Of a DNA stretch of 64,000 bases, positions 52,819 through 61,011 are shown one piece after another; the stretch's first letter is position 1; every line of letters starts with the position of its first letter. The notes under the pieces are model-generated. The model saw only the letters and a list, made by a program, of their open reading frames with translations. It was not told where the DNA came from and made no database searches. The position numbers were made by a program, and so were the translations under genes. Source of the stretch: an uncultured Eubacteriales bacterium (GTDB lineage Bacteria > Bacillota > Clostridia > Oscillospirales > Acutalibacteraceae); the NCBI GenBank assembly GCA_934695425.1, contig CAKUVH010000003.1, positions 62,001 through 126,000 on the forward strand. Direction: 5' to 3'.

Positions 52819-54354
52819 TTATTTATCTTTAACCTCGGAGCCGGGTAAATTTTGTACTTTAATATTTTTTTTACTTAAAAAGCTCCATCCACTTCGCACC
52901 AAAACATCCCTCATCGCAAAAATATTAAACGGAGCGATCGGAGAAGTAAACGGTACTCCATAGGAATTTTTAGAACATATATTTATTAAAATTGCCGTAA
53001 ATACAATCATTATTCCCCATATTCCAAGTAGTCCTCCCGTGATTATAAATATAAATTTCAAAATGGAAATAGGTTCATATAAATTGGGTATTACGTACGA
53101 TGATATAGCCGTTAGAGCAACCACCATAAGCGTTGGAGCACCTATAAGCCCGGAGCTTACCGCTGTTTCGCCTATAACAAGAGCACCGACTATACTTACC
53201 GCATGCCCGAGAGGCCTTGGAATTCTTAATCCGGCTTCACGCATTATTTCGTATATAAGATGTATAAATATTGTTTCCGTCATAAGCGAAAAAGGGGTTG
53301 TTCCCACTGCCAAGGCTATTTTATTTAGTATAGGCCCGGGTAATATCTCCGGATTAAATGTACTTATTCCAACGTACAGTCCAGGAAGAAGAGTCGACAT
53401 GAAAAAAGCCAAATATTTAAGCCACCTGGTAAAAGTTGCAAAATAAGTGTGCATGGAATAGTCGTCCAAGTGCTGAAAATATTCTACAAAAAGATACGGC
53501 ACGAGCAAAGCATTAGGAGTACCGTCTATTAATATCGCTACCCTACCTTCCGAAATTTTTCCGCAAACCGTATCAGGACGCTCAGTCATTCCAATTCCGC
53601 TGAATAGTGAAAAATCTCCCTGATCTTCCAAATATGGAATCACGTACCCGGATTCTATTACCATTTCTAAATCTATATTTTTTAGTTTATTTTTTATTTT
53701 TTTTAATATTTCGGGAGAAACTTTATTTTCCATATAGCAAAGACAAATTGATGTTTTACTGACTGTCCCCAACTTTGACATTTCAAATTTTAAATCAGGA
53801 CTTTTTAATCTTCTCCGTATAAGTGTCATATTTACCGCAATCGCTTCCACAAAGCCCTCTCTCGAGCCACGTTGCATCAGTTCTGATGATGGCTCTGATA
53901 CTGACCTAAAAGAAAATCCTTGTACTCCCACAGCGATCATAGAGTCGCAGCCTTCCATCGCAAAAAGAGCATGTCCGGACATTATTTTATCAAAAGCATC
54001 TTTATAATTGGATACTTGAACTTGGTCAGAAGCGATTATTATTTTATCCCTTATATATTCAAATTTTTCAAGCGGACTCGTACCTTTAATTTCCTTCGTA
54101 ATAATCGGGTAAACAACGCTTTGTGTGAGAGTATCTTTGTTTACCATTCCGGAAATGGTTATGATTGCACTTTCGATATTATCTATATTTAAATACTTAA
54201 TACAAAGGTCGGCGCTATCATGAAATTTTCTTTTAAAATATTCTATATTTTCAACCAGAGATTTTGAAAAAAATTTTATTTTTTCTTTACTTACCTTATT
54301 TTTGCCGTAAATATAGGTCTCTTTAAAATAATCTATCTTATTAATACTTATCAC
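52819..54354 (-). CDS. Spore germination protein, GerA family
   Basis: About 511 residues. A hydrophilic N-terminal half with LPVL/PYLEDQGDF-type motifs (VIPYLEDQGDFSLF, GRVAILIDGTPNALLVP), then four to five membrane helices including PFSLMTETIFIHLIYEIMRE. It is the A subunit of a germinant receptor; the order A-B-C matches the gerA operon. The start is uncertain: AGAGG overlaps a GTG at 54354 and is 8 nt from an in-frame ATT (54345). Confidence 0.93.
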   Translation of the reverse strand: MISINKIDYFKETYIYGKNKVSKEKIKFFSKSLVENIEYFKRKFHDSADLCIKYLNIDNIESAIITISGMVNKDTLTQSVVYPIITKEIKGTSPLEKFEYIRDKIIIASDQVQVSNYKDAFDKIMSGHALFAMEGCDSMIAVGVQGFSFRSVSEPSSELMQRGSREGFVEAIAVNMTLIRRRLKSPDLKFEMSKLGTVSKTSICLCYMENKVSPEILKKIKNKLKNIDLEMVIESGYVIPYLEDQGDFSLFSGIGMTERPDTVCGKISEGRVAILIDGTPNALLVPYLFVEYFQHLDDYSMHTYFATFTRWLKYLAFFMSTLLPGLYVGISTFNPEILPGPILNKIALAVGTTPFSLMTETIFIHLIYEIMREAGLRIPRPLGHAVSIVGALVIGETAVSSGLIGAPTLMVVALTAISSYVIPNLYEPISILKFIFIITGGLLGIWGIMIVFTAILINICSKNSYGVPFTSPIAPFNIFAMRDVLVRSGWSFLSKKNIKVQNLPGSEVKDK

Positions 54355-54399
54355 CTCTATAATAATTTTTACTTAAAATTTTTAAATATACGTATTTAC

Positions 54400-54440
54400 A
54401 AAAATAAACCCCGTGCACTTTAAAACGCTATGCACGAGGG
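54400..54440 (-). terminator. Terminator downstream of the Cys-rich gene
   Basis: On the minus strand, CCCTCGTGCA pairs with TGCACGGGG around a 13-nt loop, followed by TTTATTTTTG. Confidence 0.8.
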
Positions 54441-54493
54441 ATATATATAAACTTTTATAGAGAGTCGAATTTTATATGTAAATCATAAAGATT

Positions 54494-54871
54494 TTATCCT
54501 ATCATTCCTGAAAAAAATTCTCTTTCGTGGGGTGCTTCGAGAGTTTTTTCTTCTTTTTCAGCGCCGCATGGGAATCCGTGATGTTTGCAATCTATACGGG
54601 CTTCGCCTATTTCTGTTTTAGCGCCGAACAATACCGGAACTTCAACTCTTACTTTTTGACTTATAGTAAACTTACAAGTTTCTTTTGATTTTCCTTCACA
54701 CATTGTACTTCCTCTTTTGATTATAGGTTTGCCGACACATTCGGTTTTTACTTTGCCAATTTGAGCAAAAGGTTTAATCTCTACAGGAACACCTACTACC
54801 ACATCTTGGAATCCAAGTGCGGGACATACCTCATGTTCAGGTTTATATGGCTTTTCGTATGGACAAGACAT
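54494..54871 (-). CDS. Cysteine-rich protein, possibly spore coat related
   Basis: 125 residues with AAGGAGG 7 nt before the ATG. Seven Cys are spread through it (SCPYEK, EVCPALG, ECVGKP, MCEGK, ETCKF, DCKHHGFPC). A central stretch (VVVGVPVEIKPFAQIGKVKTECVGKP) resembles the SPOCS-type pattern of coat and exosporium proteins (V-PFA-vG-C-G-P). No signal or membrane segment. It is a single-gene unit upstream of the gerA operon. I recall similar unnamed proteins in Clostridia; the coat role is inference. Confidence 0.7.
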   Translation of the reverse strand: MSCPYEKPYKPEHEVCPALGFQDVVVGVPVEIKPFAQIGKVKTECVGKPIIKRGSTMCEGKSKETCKFTISQKVRVEVPVLFGAKTEIGEARIDCKHHGFPCGAEKEEKTLEAPHEREFFSGMIG

Positions 54872-55061
54872 TTTGTGACCTCCTTAAATATTGTTTTTCT
54901 TTTGAGAAAAACTTTATTGATAAAAGTATTCTCATTAATATAATATTCAAAAATCCGGTTTAGGTTCATAAATACATACTTATAAAATTTTTTCAAAAAA
55001 GTTTAAAATAATAGTTGACTTAAATTTTGTGTTATGATAAAATCTTGAATGTAAAGCAGTT

Positions 55062-55150
55062 GGAGGGGTGTCCGAGTGGTTTAAGGAGCCAGTCTTGAAA
55101 ACTGGTGATCCCGCAAGGGACCGTGGGTTCGAATCCCACTCCCTCCGCCA
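55062..55150 (+). tRNA. tRNA-Ser (anticodon TGA)
   Basis: 89 nt with a long variable arm (GATCCCGCAAGGGACC), acceptor GGAGGGG / CCCTCC region, anticodon loop CTTGAAA and encoded CCA. Confidence 0.95.
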
Positions 55151-55184
55151 TCGAAATTAAATATTTGTTTATAATTTCACATTT

Positions 55185-55275
55185 GGAGAAGTACTCAAGT
55201 GGCTGAAGAGGCGCCCCTGCTAAGGGTGTAGGTCGAGCGATCGGCGCGAGGGTTCAAATCCCTCCTTCTCCGCCA
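55185..55275 (+). tRNA. tRNA-Ser (anticodon GCT)
   Basis: 91 nt, acceptor GGAGAAG / CTTCTCC, anticodon loop CTGCTAA, long variable arm, T-arm GAGGGTTCAAATCCCTC, encoded CCA. It follows tRNA-Ser(TGA) by 34 nt, presumably as one transcript. Confidence 0.95.
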
Positions 55276-55280
55276 GAAGT

Positions 55281-55322
55281 TCCCTTGTACGAGAGAATGA
55301 TTTCGTGCAAGGGTGTTTTTAT
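55281..55322 (+). terminator. Terminator of the tRNA-Ser pair
   Basis: CCCTTG.ACGA pairs with TCGTGCAAGGG, followed by TGTTTTT. Confidence 0.75.
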
Positions 55323-55427
55323 ATTATGAAAAACAAAACAATCTGATACAATCTTATACTTGTAAATAGGTCTGTAATGCTAAATGTTTTTCCGTTTATC
55401 TCTTTTATTATTGTGTGGTTTTCTACA

Positions 55428-55459
55428 CACAAAATCCACCCGCTTATTATGCGGGTGGC
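55428..55459 (-). terminator. Terminator of the GT8-ricin gene
   Basis: CCACCCGC (55437-55444) / GCGGGTGG (55451-55458). On the minus strand the hairpin is followed by ATTTTGTG. A second small hairpin (TTGTGTG / ACACACAA) lies at 55411-55432. Confidence 0.75.
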
Positions 55460-55509
55460 AATTTTAAGTATCACTATTTATAAGTACTATTCTCTTTAAA
55501 AATTGCATG

Positions 55510-56889
55510 CTATCTTAAAAATTTAAATTTCTGAGCTCTAGTACCATTAAAGCTCCAAACTTGAATATTAGTTCCGTTTCTTACTTTGGCACCGCTGACA
55601 TCTAAACAAAGGCCGTTGCACTTTGAAATTATATAGCAGTAACCGTTATTCGCTTTTTTAATTATCCACTTTTGCGCATCAGTATTATTCTTTTGATATT
55701 GCCAAACATTTGCTCCGCTTCTGTTTTCCGCCCCGGCAACATCTAATAACTTTCTCGAGCAGCAAGCTTCGATTTCGTAGTAGCCTTCGCCAACATATGT
55801 AATTTTGAATTTTTGTGCATCTGTATCGTTTTTAGCCCAAAGTTGAAGATTTGCCTTGTCCTCACGGCTTGCACATTCTATATCTAAAACTTTATTTCTG
55901 TTAAGAGAGCTTGAAATAGTATAGATTCCATCTTCAATTACGGGAGTTCCGTAAACTTTTTTCTCAGAAATTTTGCGATATTTATCCCATTCGTCGTAAA
56001 AATTACACACGCGTCCTTTCCAAGGCTTATCTCCACTTGAATAATGAATTATAGTTGAATCAGTACGGGCTCTTTCCCACTCTTGGCTATCATAAATTCC
56101 CTGGGTGTTATCAACAAACACCAAACCTTGCATTGTATTGTATTCCGGGCTCATGAATTTAATTTTGTCATAGCAAGTCGAATTCAATATGTCTTGATCA
56201 GGATACACTAGTCCTCGTGATTCAAGTTGTGGGATGAGGTCGCTGAATTTCTTTTCCATGTTATCTTCTCTCATTTTTTTAAGATTCATGATAAGAATTC
56301 CTGAATTTATGTATTGTTTAGTATCCCTAACACCAAGTTTGTAGGCGTAGTCTTGACCTCCCCAAATCTGATGTGCCATATCTTTTACTGCGGCTATGTA
56401 ATTATCTTGAAGATCCATACTGTACATATCCCATAAGTCTTTTCTCACGATAATATCACCATCAAGATACAGAATTTTATCGTATTCACTTAAAAGACTT
56501 GGTAAAATCAGTCTGTAATATGCGGCTCCTTGAAAATTACCTGCACCTGCGTACGCGGTACTAAACTTATCTCTCAAATTAATTAATTGCACAGAACATC
56601 CTTTATAAATATTTGTAAGCTCGTTTAATCTATTGCGATTTTCTTCGCTAACTTGTCCGGAAATCATAATGTAAAAATCGAGATTGGTGCTTTCTTTTTT
56701 ATTTTCAAGCATAGATGTCATAGCGATAATGGTCGGATAAATATAATTATTATCTGTTGCCATTGCAATTGGGATTTTGTTAACTTCGGTATCTTTAGCT
56801 TCCGTTCTAATACTTGTTGTAACAATCGTCAATAAAGTAATTGCTAAAAGAAAAATGGTACCAGTAAGTTTCTTGAAGGCATTTCTCAC
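55510..56889 (-). CDS. Exported GT8 glycosyltransferase with ricin-type lectin domain
   Basis: 459 residues from GTG 56889, 9 nt after AAAGGAG. Residues 1-31 are a clear signal peptide (MRNAFKKL, hydrophobic core, TEAKD). Residues ~38-320 are a GT8 domain: IPIAMATDNNY, AAYYRLILPSLL, the metal-binding DxD in YLDGDIIVRKDLW (~138), NSGILIMNLKKM, DQDILN and HYSSGDKPWKG. Residues ~335-459 form a beta-trefoil of three ricin/CBM13 repeats (LQLWAKNDTDAQKF, VWQYQKNNTDAQKW, IQVWSFNGTRAQKF). GT8 enzymes use UDP-sugars, which are not found outside the bacterial cell. Export plus a lectin therefore suggests action inside a host cell, or a donor-independent surface role. Signal, DxD and trefoil are seen; the effector idea is inference. 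Confidence 0.88.
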   Translation of the reverse strand: MRNAFKKLTGTIFLLAITLLTIVTTSIRTEAKDTEVNKIPIAMATDNNYIYPTIIAMTSMLENKKESTNLDFYIMISGQVSEENRNRLNELTNIYKGCSVQLINLRDKFSTAYAGAGNFQGAAYYRLILPSLLSEYDKILYLDGDIIVRKDLWDMYSMDLQDNYIAAVKDMAHQIWGGQDYAYKLGVRDTKQYINSGILIMNLKKMREDNMEKKFSDLIPQLESRGLVYPDQDILNSTCYDKIKFMSPEYNTMQGLVFVDNTQGIYDSQEWERARTDSTIIHYSSGDKPWKGRVCNFYDEWDKYRKISEKKVYGTPVIEDGIYTISSSLNRNKVLDIECASREDKANLQLWAKNDTDAQKFKITYVGEGYYEIEACCSRKLLDVAGAENRSGANVWQYQKNNTDAQKWIIKKANNGYCYIISKCNGLCLDVSGAKVRNGTNIQVWSFNGTRAQKFKFLR

Positions 56890-57149
56890 TTAAAATTTCT
56901 CCTTTATTAAAAAATTATAAAAGATGTCTAAGGTAAACATATCAAAGTTAGACCATTCCAAAAACACATACCTGTCGATTTTAATTTTGATATTTTTACA
57001 AAAAATCATAACCTCCTTGTTAAAGTTATTTATAGCACTTTGATATATTAATTTTAACATCTCCAAAGATTATATAATGATATTAAATGAAATTTCAATA
57101 TCATTTTTGTAAAAATAAATTAGTCGTTTTAATTATTCGTGACACAAAA
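56890..57149. other. Spacer upstream of the GT8-ricin gene
   Basis: Part of a 329-nt gap between two minus-strand genes; very A/T-rich. It holds the AAAGGAG site for the gene at 56889. No RNA element, repeat or convincing promoter was recognised. Confidence 0.4.
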
Positions 57150-57195
57150 ATATAAAAAACAATAGACCTTCTCGGCTAAATTGCCCGAAGGTCCA
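57150..57195 (-). terminator. Terminator of the asparaginase gene
   Basis: On the minus strand, GACCTTCGGGC pairs with GCCGAGAAGGTC (one bulge), then TATTGTTTTTTAT. Confidence 0.8.
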
Positions 57196-57218
57196 TTGAA
57201 TTATTTATAAATTATTGA

Positions 57219-58214
57219 TTAGTATCTATTGAATATGTCTTGAAGTTCAGATAAATCCTTTGTTTTCATCAATGCCAACATCAAAAGAATTCTGGCTTTT
57301 TGAGGCGATAAATTATTCGCATAAATTCCCTGTTCTTTTACCTCTTCGTTAGAGTAAGTAACAAGTCCGTTACATATACGAGAACTTCTTACAACAGGAA
57401 TCCCGCTATCTAATATTTCTTTTATCTTTTCGTTCCATTCCGTGCTGCAACCGCCGCTGCCTGCACCGCCCAATATAATTCCATCGGAATTCTTAGAAAT
57501 GCAATCCAAAATTTTAACATTGCCACCAAGATAAAAATTTACAACCTCTACATCCGGGATTTCGCTTTCTTCATTAATTTCAAACTCGCTATTCTCTGTA
57601 TGATTTTTGACGGTACTGTTGTAAAAAAACGCTGTATCGTCGCGCATATATCCAAGTGAGCCCAAATCTTTATGGTTAAAAGCTTCTGTTTTGAAAGTGT
57701 TTACTTTTATTATATCCCTGGCCCCGTAAATAGCATCCGCAAAAACAACAAGCACTCCCTTGCCTCTTGCTTCGTCGCTTCGTGCAAGTGCTACCGCTTG
57801 GTAAAGATTAAACGGTCCGTCCGCACTTATAGCTGTGCTGGGACGCATAGAACCGGTTATTACAATGGGTTTATCTGTATGAACGGTTAAATTTAAAAAG
57901 TATGCGGTTTCTTCTAATGTATCGGTTCCGTGAGTAATTACAAATCCGTCCACATCGTCTTCTTTGGACATCTCTTCTATGTAACAAGAAAGTTTTTTCA
58001 ATTTCGGAATATCCATATCGCAACTGTCTACGCTAAACAATTCGACGGATTTAACATCTGCTAAGTCTCCTATACAGGGGATTTCGTCTACAAGTTTATC
58101 AACTTTTATTTGAGCGGAACTGTACCCTGTGGTTTTTCCCTCATCACCTGTTCCTGCAATGGTTCCTCCTGTTCCTATAACAAGTATTTTCTTCATATTT
58201 TTCATTTCTTTCAT
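57219..58214 (-). CDS. L-asparaginase
   Basis: 331 residues (325 if it starts at the third Met, where the family signature begins). Catalytic Thr motifs VIGTGGTIAGTG and THGTDTLEETAYF, plus ITGSMRPSTAISADGPFNL, are all present. It hydrolyses asparagine to aspartate and ammonia. The Tyr-containing flexible lid (EGKTTGYSSAQIKVD) resembles periplasmic type II enzymes, yet no signal peptide is present, so a cytosolic enzyme is likely. The ribosome site is weak and the exact start unsure. Confidence 0.93.
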   Translation of the reverse strand: MKEMKNMKKILVIGTGGTIAGTGDEGKTTGYSSAQIKVDKLVDEIPCIGDLADVKSVELFSVDSCDMDIPKLKKLSCYIEEMSKEDDVDGFVITHGTDTLEETAYFLNLTVHTDKPIVITGSMRPSTAISADGPFNLYQAVALARSDEARGKGVLVVFADAIYGARDIIKVNTFKTEAFNHKDLGSLGYMRDDTAFFYNSTVKNHTENSEFEINEESEIPDVEVVNFYLGGNVKILDCISKNSDGIILGGAGSGGCSTEWNEKIKEILDSGIPVVRSSRICNGLVTYSNEEVKEQGIYANNLSPQKARILLMLALMKTKDLSELQDIFNRY

Positions 58215-58528
58215 ACGCCACTCTATCCCCTAATAAAATTTATGTGTTGTACCTATGTACGGTTTTGAGGTATCAGAATTTTGATACTATGGCTCTATAC
58301 TACCCTAATCAAAAAATTAAATCAATATGTTAAAATGCAACAATTATTTTGTCGAAAAAAATCTTTTTTGATAATTTTCCCGAAATGTTCCAAATGTATA
58401 AAAAATAATTAAATTTATCTGAAACTTCACTTCGGTTAATGTTATAATATACTGTAATATATTACTAATAGAAAATATTCGGCATATAATTAAATATTAC
58501 AAAACACAATTTATGAGGTGGTTTCAAA
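58215..58528. other. Spacer between asparaginase and ddl
   Basis: 314 nt between divergent genes, so it should hold both promoters. It is A/T-rich with no riboswitch, T-box or repeat that I can identify. GAGGTGG lies before ddl. Confidence 0.4.
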
Positions 58529-59578
58529 ATGGCAAAACTCAGCATAGCGATAATATTTGGCGGCAAATCTTCGGAACACGATGTTTCAATTTCTTCGGCG
58601 GCAACAATTGCAAATAATATCTCAGATAAGTACGATGTACATTATTTATATATAACAAAAGAAGGTCAATGGTACCTTCTTGACAATATAAACCCGGAAA
58701 AAAGCACTCAAAAAATCCCTGCTATAATTTCCCCGGACACCTCATCAAAAGGTATATTGGTTCTTAAAGAAAAGAATACTGAATTTATTAAATTAGATGC
58801 TGTAATTCCTGTTCTTCACGGAAAAAACGGCGAAGACGGAAGCTTACAAGGGCTTTTACAACTCGCAGGCATTCCTACTGTCGGATGCGACGTAACTTCG
58901 GCATCAGCGTGTATGGATAAAGTAATTACAAATTCTGTGCTTATGTATTCAGGAATTAAAAAAGCAAATTTTGACTGGATTTATGATTATGAGCTTGAAG
59001 AAAATCCAGAAGAATGTGTTAAAAAGATAGAGGAAAAATTAAAATCATATCCAATGTTCGTAAAGCCCGCAAAAGCCGGTTCTTCGGTAGGTATAACCAA
59101 AGTCAAAAACAGAGAAGAACTTTTAAACGGACTTAAAATAGCGGCAAAAGAAGATGAAAAAATTCTGATTGAAGAATCGGTAGTCGGCAAAGAAGTAGAA
59201 TGCGCTGTACTAGGTAATGACAAATTAATAGCCTCAACTGTTGGAGAAATTATTCCTTCAGGAGATTTTTACGACTATGAGTCAAAATATATTTCGGGTA
59301 CTTCAAGGCTGTGTATACCTGCAAATATTTCAGAAGACTTTATCAAAAAAATACAAAAAGAAGCTCTAAAAGCTTATAAATTAATGGGTTGCAAAGGTCT
59401 TGCGAGAATAGATTTCTTTGTCAGAGAAGAAACTCAAGAAATATTTTTGAACGAAATAAATACCTTTCCCGGGTTTACTGAGATTAGTATGTATCCGAAA
59501 TTAATGGAAGAAAAAGGAATAAAAATTCCTGAGCTTATAGATAGACTCATAGAGTTGGCTTTGGAAAATAATCAATAA
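58529..59578 (+). CDS. ddl: D-alanine--D-alanine ligase
   Basis: 349 residues, ATP-grasp. FGGKSSEHDVSISSA at the N-terminus, VLHGKNGEDGSLQGLLQLAGIPTVG, FVKPAKAGSSVGITKV and the metal site FLNEINTFPGFT are present. The Lys/Tyr region near GDFYDYESKY is the D-Ala-D-Ala form, so vancomycin-type depsipeptide activity is not indicated. murI follows 19 nt later. Confidence 0.95.
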   Translation: MAKLSIAIIFGGKSSEHDVSISSAATIANNISDKYDVHYLYITKEGQWYLLDNINPEKSTQKIPAIISPDTSSKGILVLKEKNTEFIKLDAVIPVLHGKNGEDGSLQGLLQLAGIPTVGCDVTSASACMDKVITNSVLMYSGIKKANFDWIYDYELEENPEECVKKIEEKLKSYPMFVKPAKAGSSVGITKVKNREELLNGLKIAAKEDEKILIEESVVGKEVECAVLGNDKLIASTVGEIIPSGDFYDYESKYISGTSRLCIPANISEDFIKKIQKEALKAYKLMGCKGLARIDFFVREETQEIFLNEINTFPGFTEISMYPKLMEEKGIKIPELIDRLIELALENNQ

Positions 59579-59597
59579 TTATAAAGGTAGTGTAAAT

Positions 59598-60410
59598 TTG
59601 AGTAATGATATTAAAAATTCTCCCATAGGGATTTTTGATTCCGGCCTCGGCGGCCTTACAGCTGTAAAAGTGCTGAAAAAACTAATGCCTCATGAAGATA
59701 TAATATATTTCGGCGATACTGCGAGAGCTCCTTACGGCCCAAAAAGCAAAGAAAAAATAATAGAATATGCATCTCAAAGTATAAAATTCTTAAAATCATT
59801 CAAAGTAAAAGCGACAGTGGCAGCCTGTGGAACTGTCAGCTCTTACATTGATGAATCTTCGGAGCTTAAAGATTTATACGGAGTCATAAATCCAACGTGC
59901 GAGGCGGCAATAAATTCTTCGCGCAATATGAAAATCGGAGTTATGGGCACCTCTGCTACAGTCAAAAGTAATTCATATCTAAAAAAAATTTATAGTATAA
60001 ATCCTTCAGTCAAAGTTTTTCAAGTCGCATGTCCGATGCTTGTTCCTATAATAGAAAGCGGTAAAATAAACGACTCCAAGACTCAACTTTTTGAAATTTT
60101 AAAAAATTACACAGAAAATCTACTTTGCAACAATATTGACACCCTAATACTCGGATGTACGCATTACCCTATAATAGAAAACATTATCTCTGAAGTTATC
60201 GGCAAAGACATAACCATAATAAATTCAGGGGCTGAAACAGCTAAAAATTTAAAAAATATATTAAACGCTCAAAACTTGGAATCTGATAAAAAAGATTTCG
60301 GTAAATGCACTTTTTATGTAAGCGGAGATACTACTAAATTTTCGGAAACTGCAAAAATTTTTTTGAATTGCGATATAAAAGACAATGTCTATAAGATTGA
60401 CTCATTTTAA
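59598..60410 (+). CDS. murI: Glutamate racemase
   Basis: 270 residues from TTG 59598 (AAAGG upstream). IGIFDSGLGGLTAVKVL, the first catalytic Cys in VAACGTVSSY (unusual GTVSS where most have NTAS), and the second in ILGCTHYPI. It supplies D-glutamate for peptidoglycan, next to ddl. Confidence 0.94.
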   Translation: MSNDIKNSPIGIFDSGLGGLTAVKVLKKLMPHEDIIYFGDTARAPYGPKSKEKIIEYASQSIKFLKSFKVKATVAACGTVSSYIDESSELKDLYGVINPTCEAAINSSRNMKIGVMGTSATVKSNSYLKKIYSINPSVKVFQVACPMLVPIIESGKINDSKTQLFEILKNYTENLLCNNIDTLILGCTHYPIIENIISEVIGKDITIINSGAETAKNLKNILNAQNLESDKKDFGKCTFYVSGDTTKFSETAKIFLNCDIKDNVYKIDSF

Positions 60411-60452
60411 ATACTATTAAAAGCAAGAAATAAAGTTAAGGAGATGTTCAAA

Positions 60453-60905
60453 ATAAAAGAAGATTATATTGTGAATATCACTTCCAAACACATCGTGGAA
60501 GATGATGAAGACGAATTAAACTTAATAACTTTCGGAACTTTTAAGGAAAAAGGAAACAAAAAGTACATAGTTTACAAAGAATACGACGAAAACATCCCCG
60601 AGAAATTCAAGATATGTATAATAAAAATAGACAACGAAAATATGGTGACGCTTATAAAAAACGATATAGCTCAGACAAGACTTATTTTGGAAAAAGGTAA
60701 GCGCCATTACAGCCCATATTATACGGATGTCGGAAGCTTAACGCTTGGTGTATTTACAAATTACATTGATTTTAAAATTTATGAAGATGAAGTCGTTTTG
60801 AATTTAAGGTACTCTTTGGAGTTTAATTCCAGCCTTATGAGTGTTAATGAAATTAAAATAGTAGCTACTAAAAAACCGGAAGAAAACGCCGATTCAAACG
60901 CATAG
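60453..60905 (+). CDS. ywiB: DUF1934 (YwiB) beta-barrel protein, apparent ATA start
   Basis: 150 residues if read from ATA 60453, which is 9 nt after AAGGAG (60438-60443). An ATG at 60444 abuts that site with no spacing, so it is a poor start although it adds only three residues. The product is a small beta-rich protein with TFGTFKEKGNKKYIVYKEY and the DUF1934 core (HYSPYYTDVGSLTLGVFTN). YwiB usually lies directly before argS, as here. Function unknown. Confidence 0.85.
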   Translation: MKEDYIVNITSKHIVEDDEDELNLITFGTFKEKGNKKYIVYKEYDENIPEKFKICIIKIDNENMVTLIKNDIAQTRLILEKGKRHYSPYYTDVGSLTLGVFTNYIDFKIYEDEVVLNLRYSLEFNSSLMSVNEIKIVATKKPEENADSNA

Positions 60906-61011
60906 TATACAGTGCTTTGCTTGAAAAATTCAATAAAATGTGTATAATAAAAATAGACAATAAAATATTACGGACGTTAACAAAATTAAAATAAAGGAGA
61001 TGCCAAAGAAA

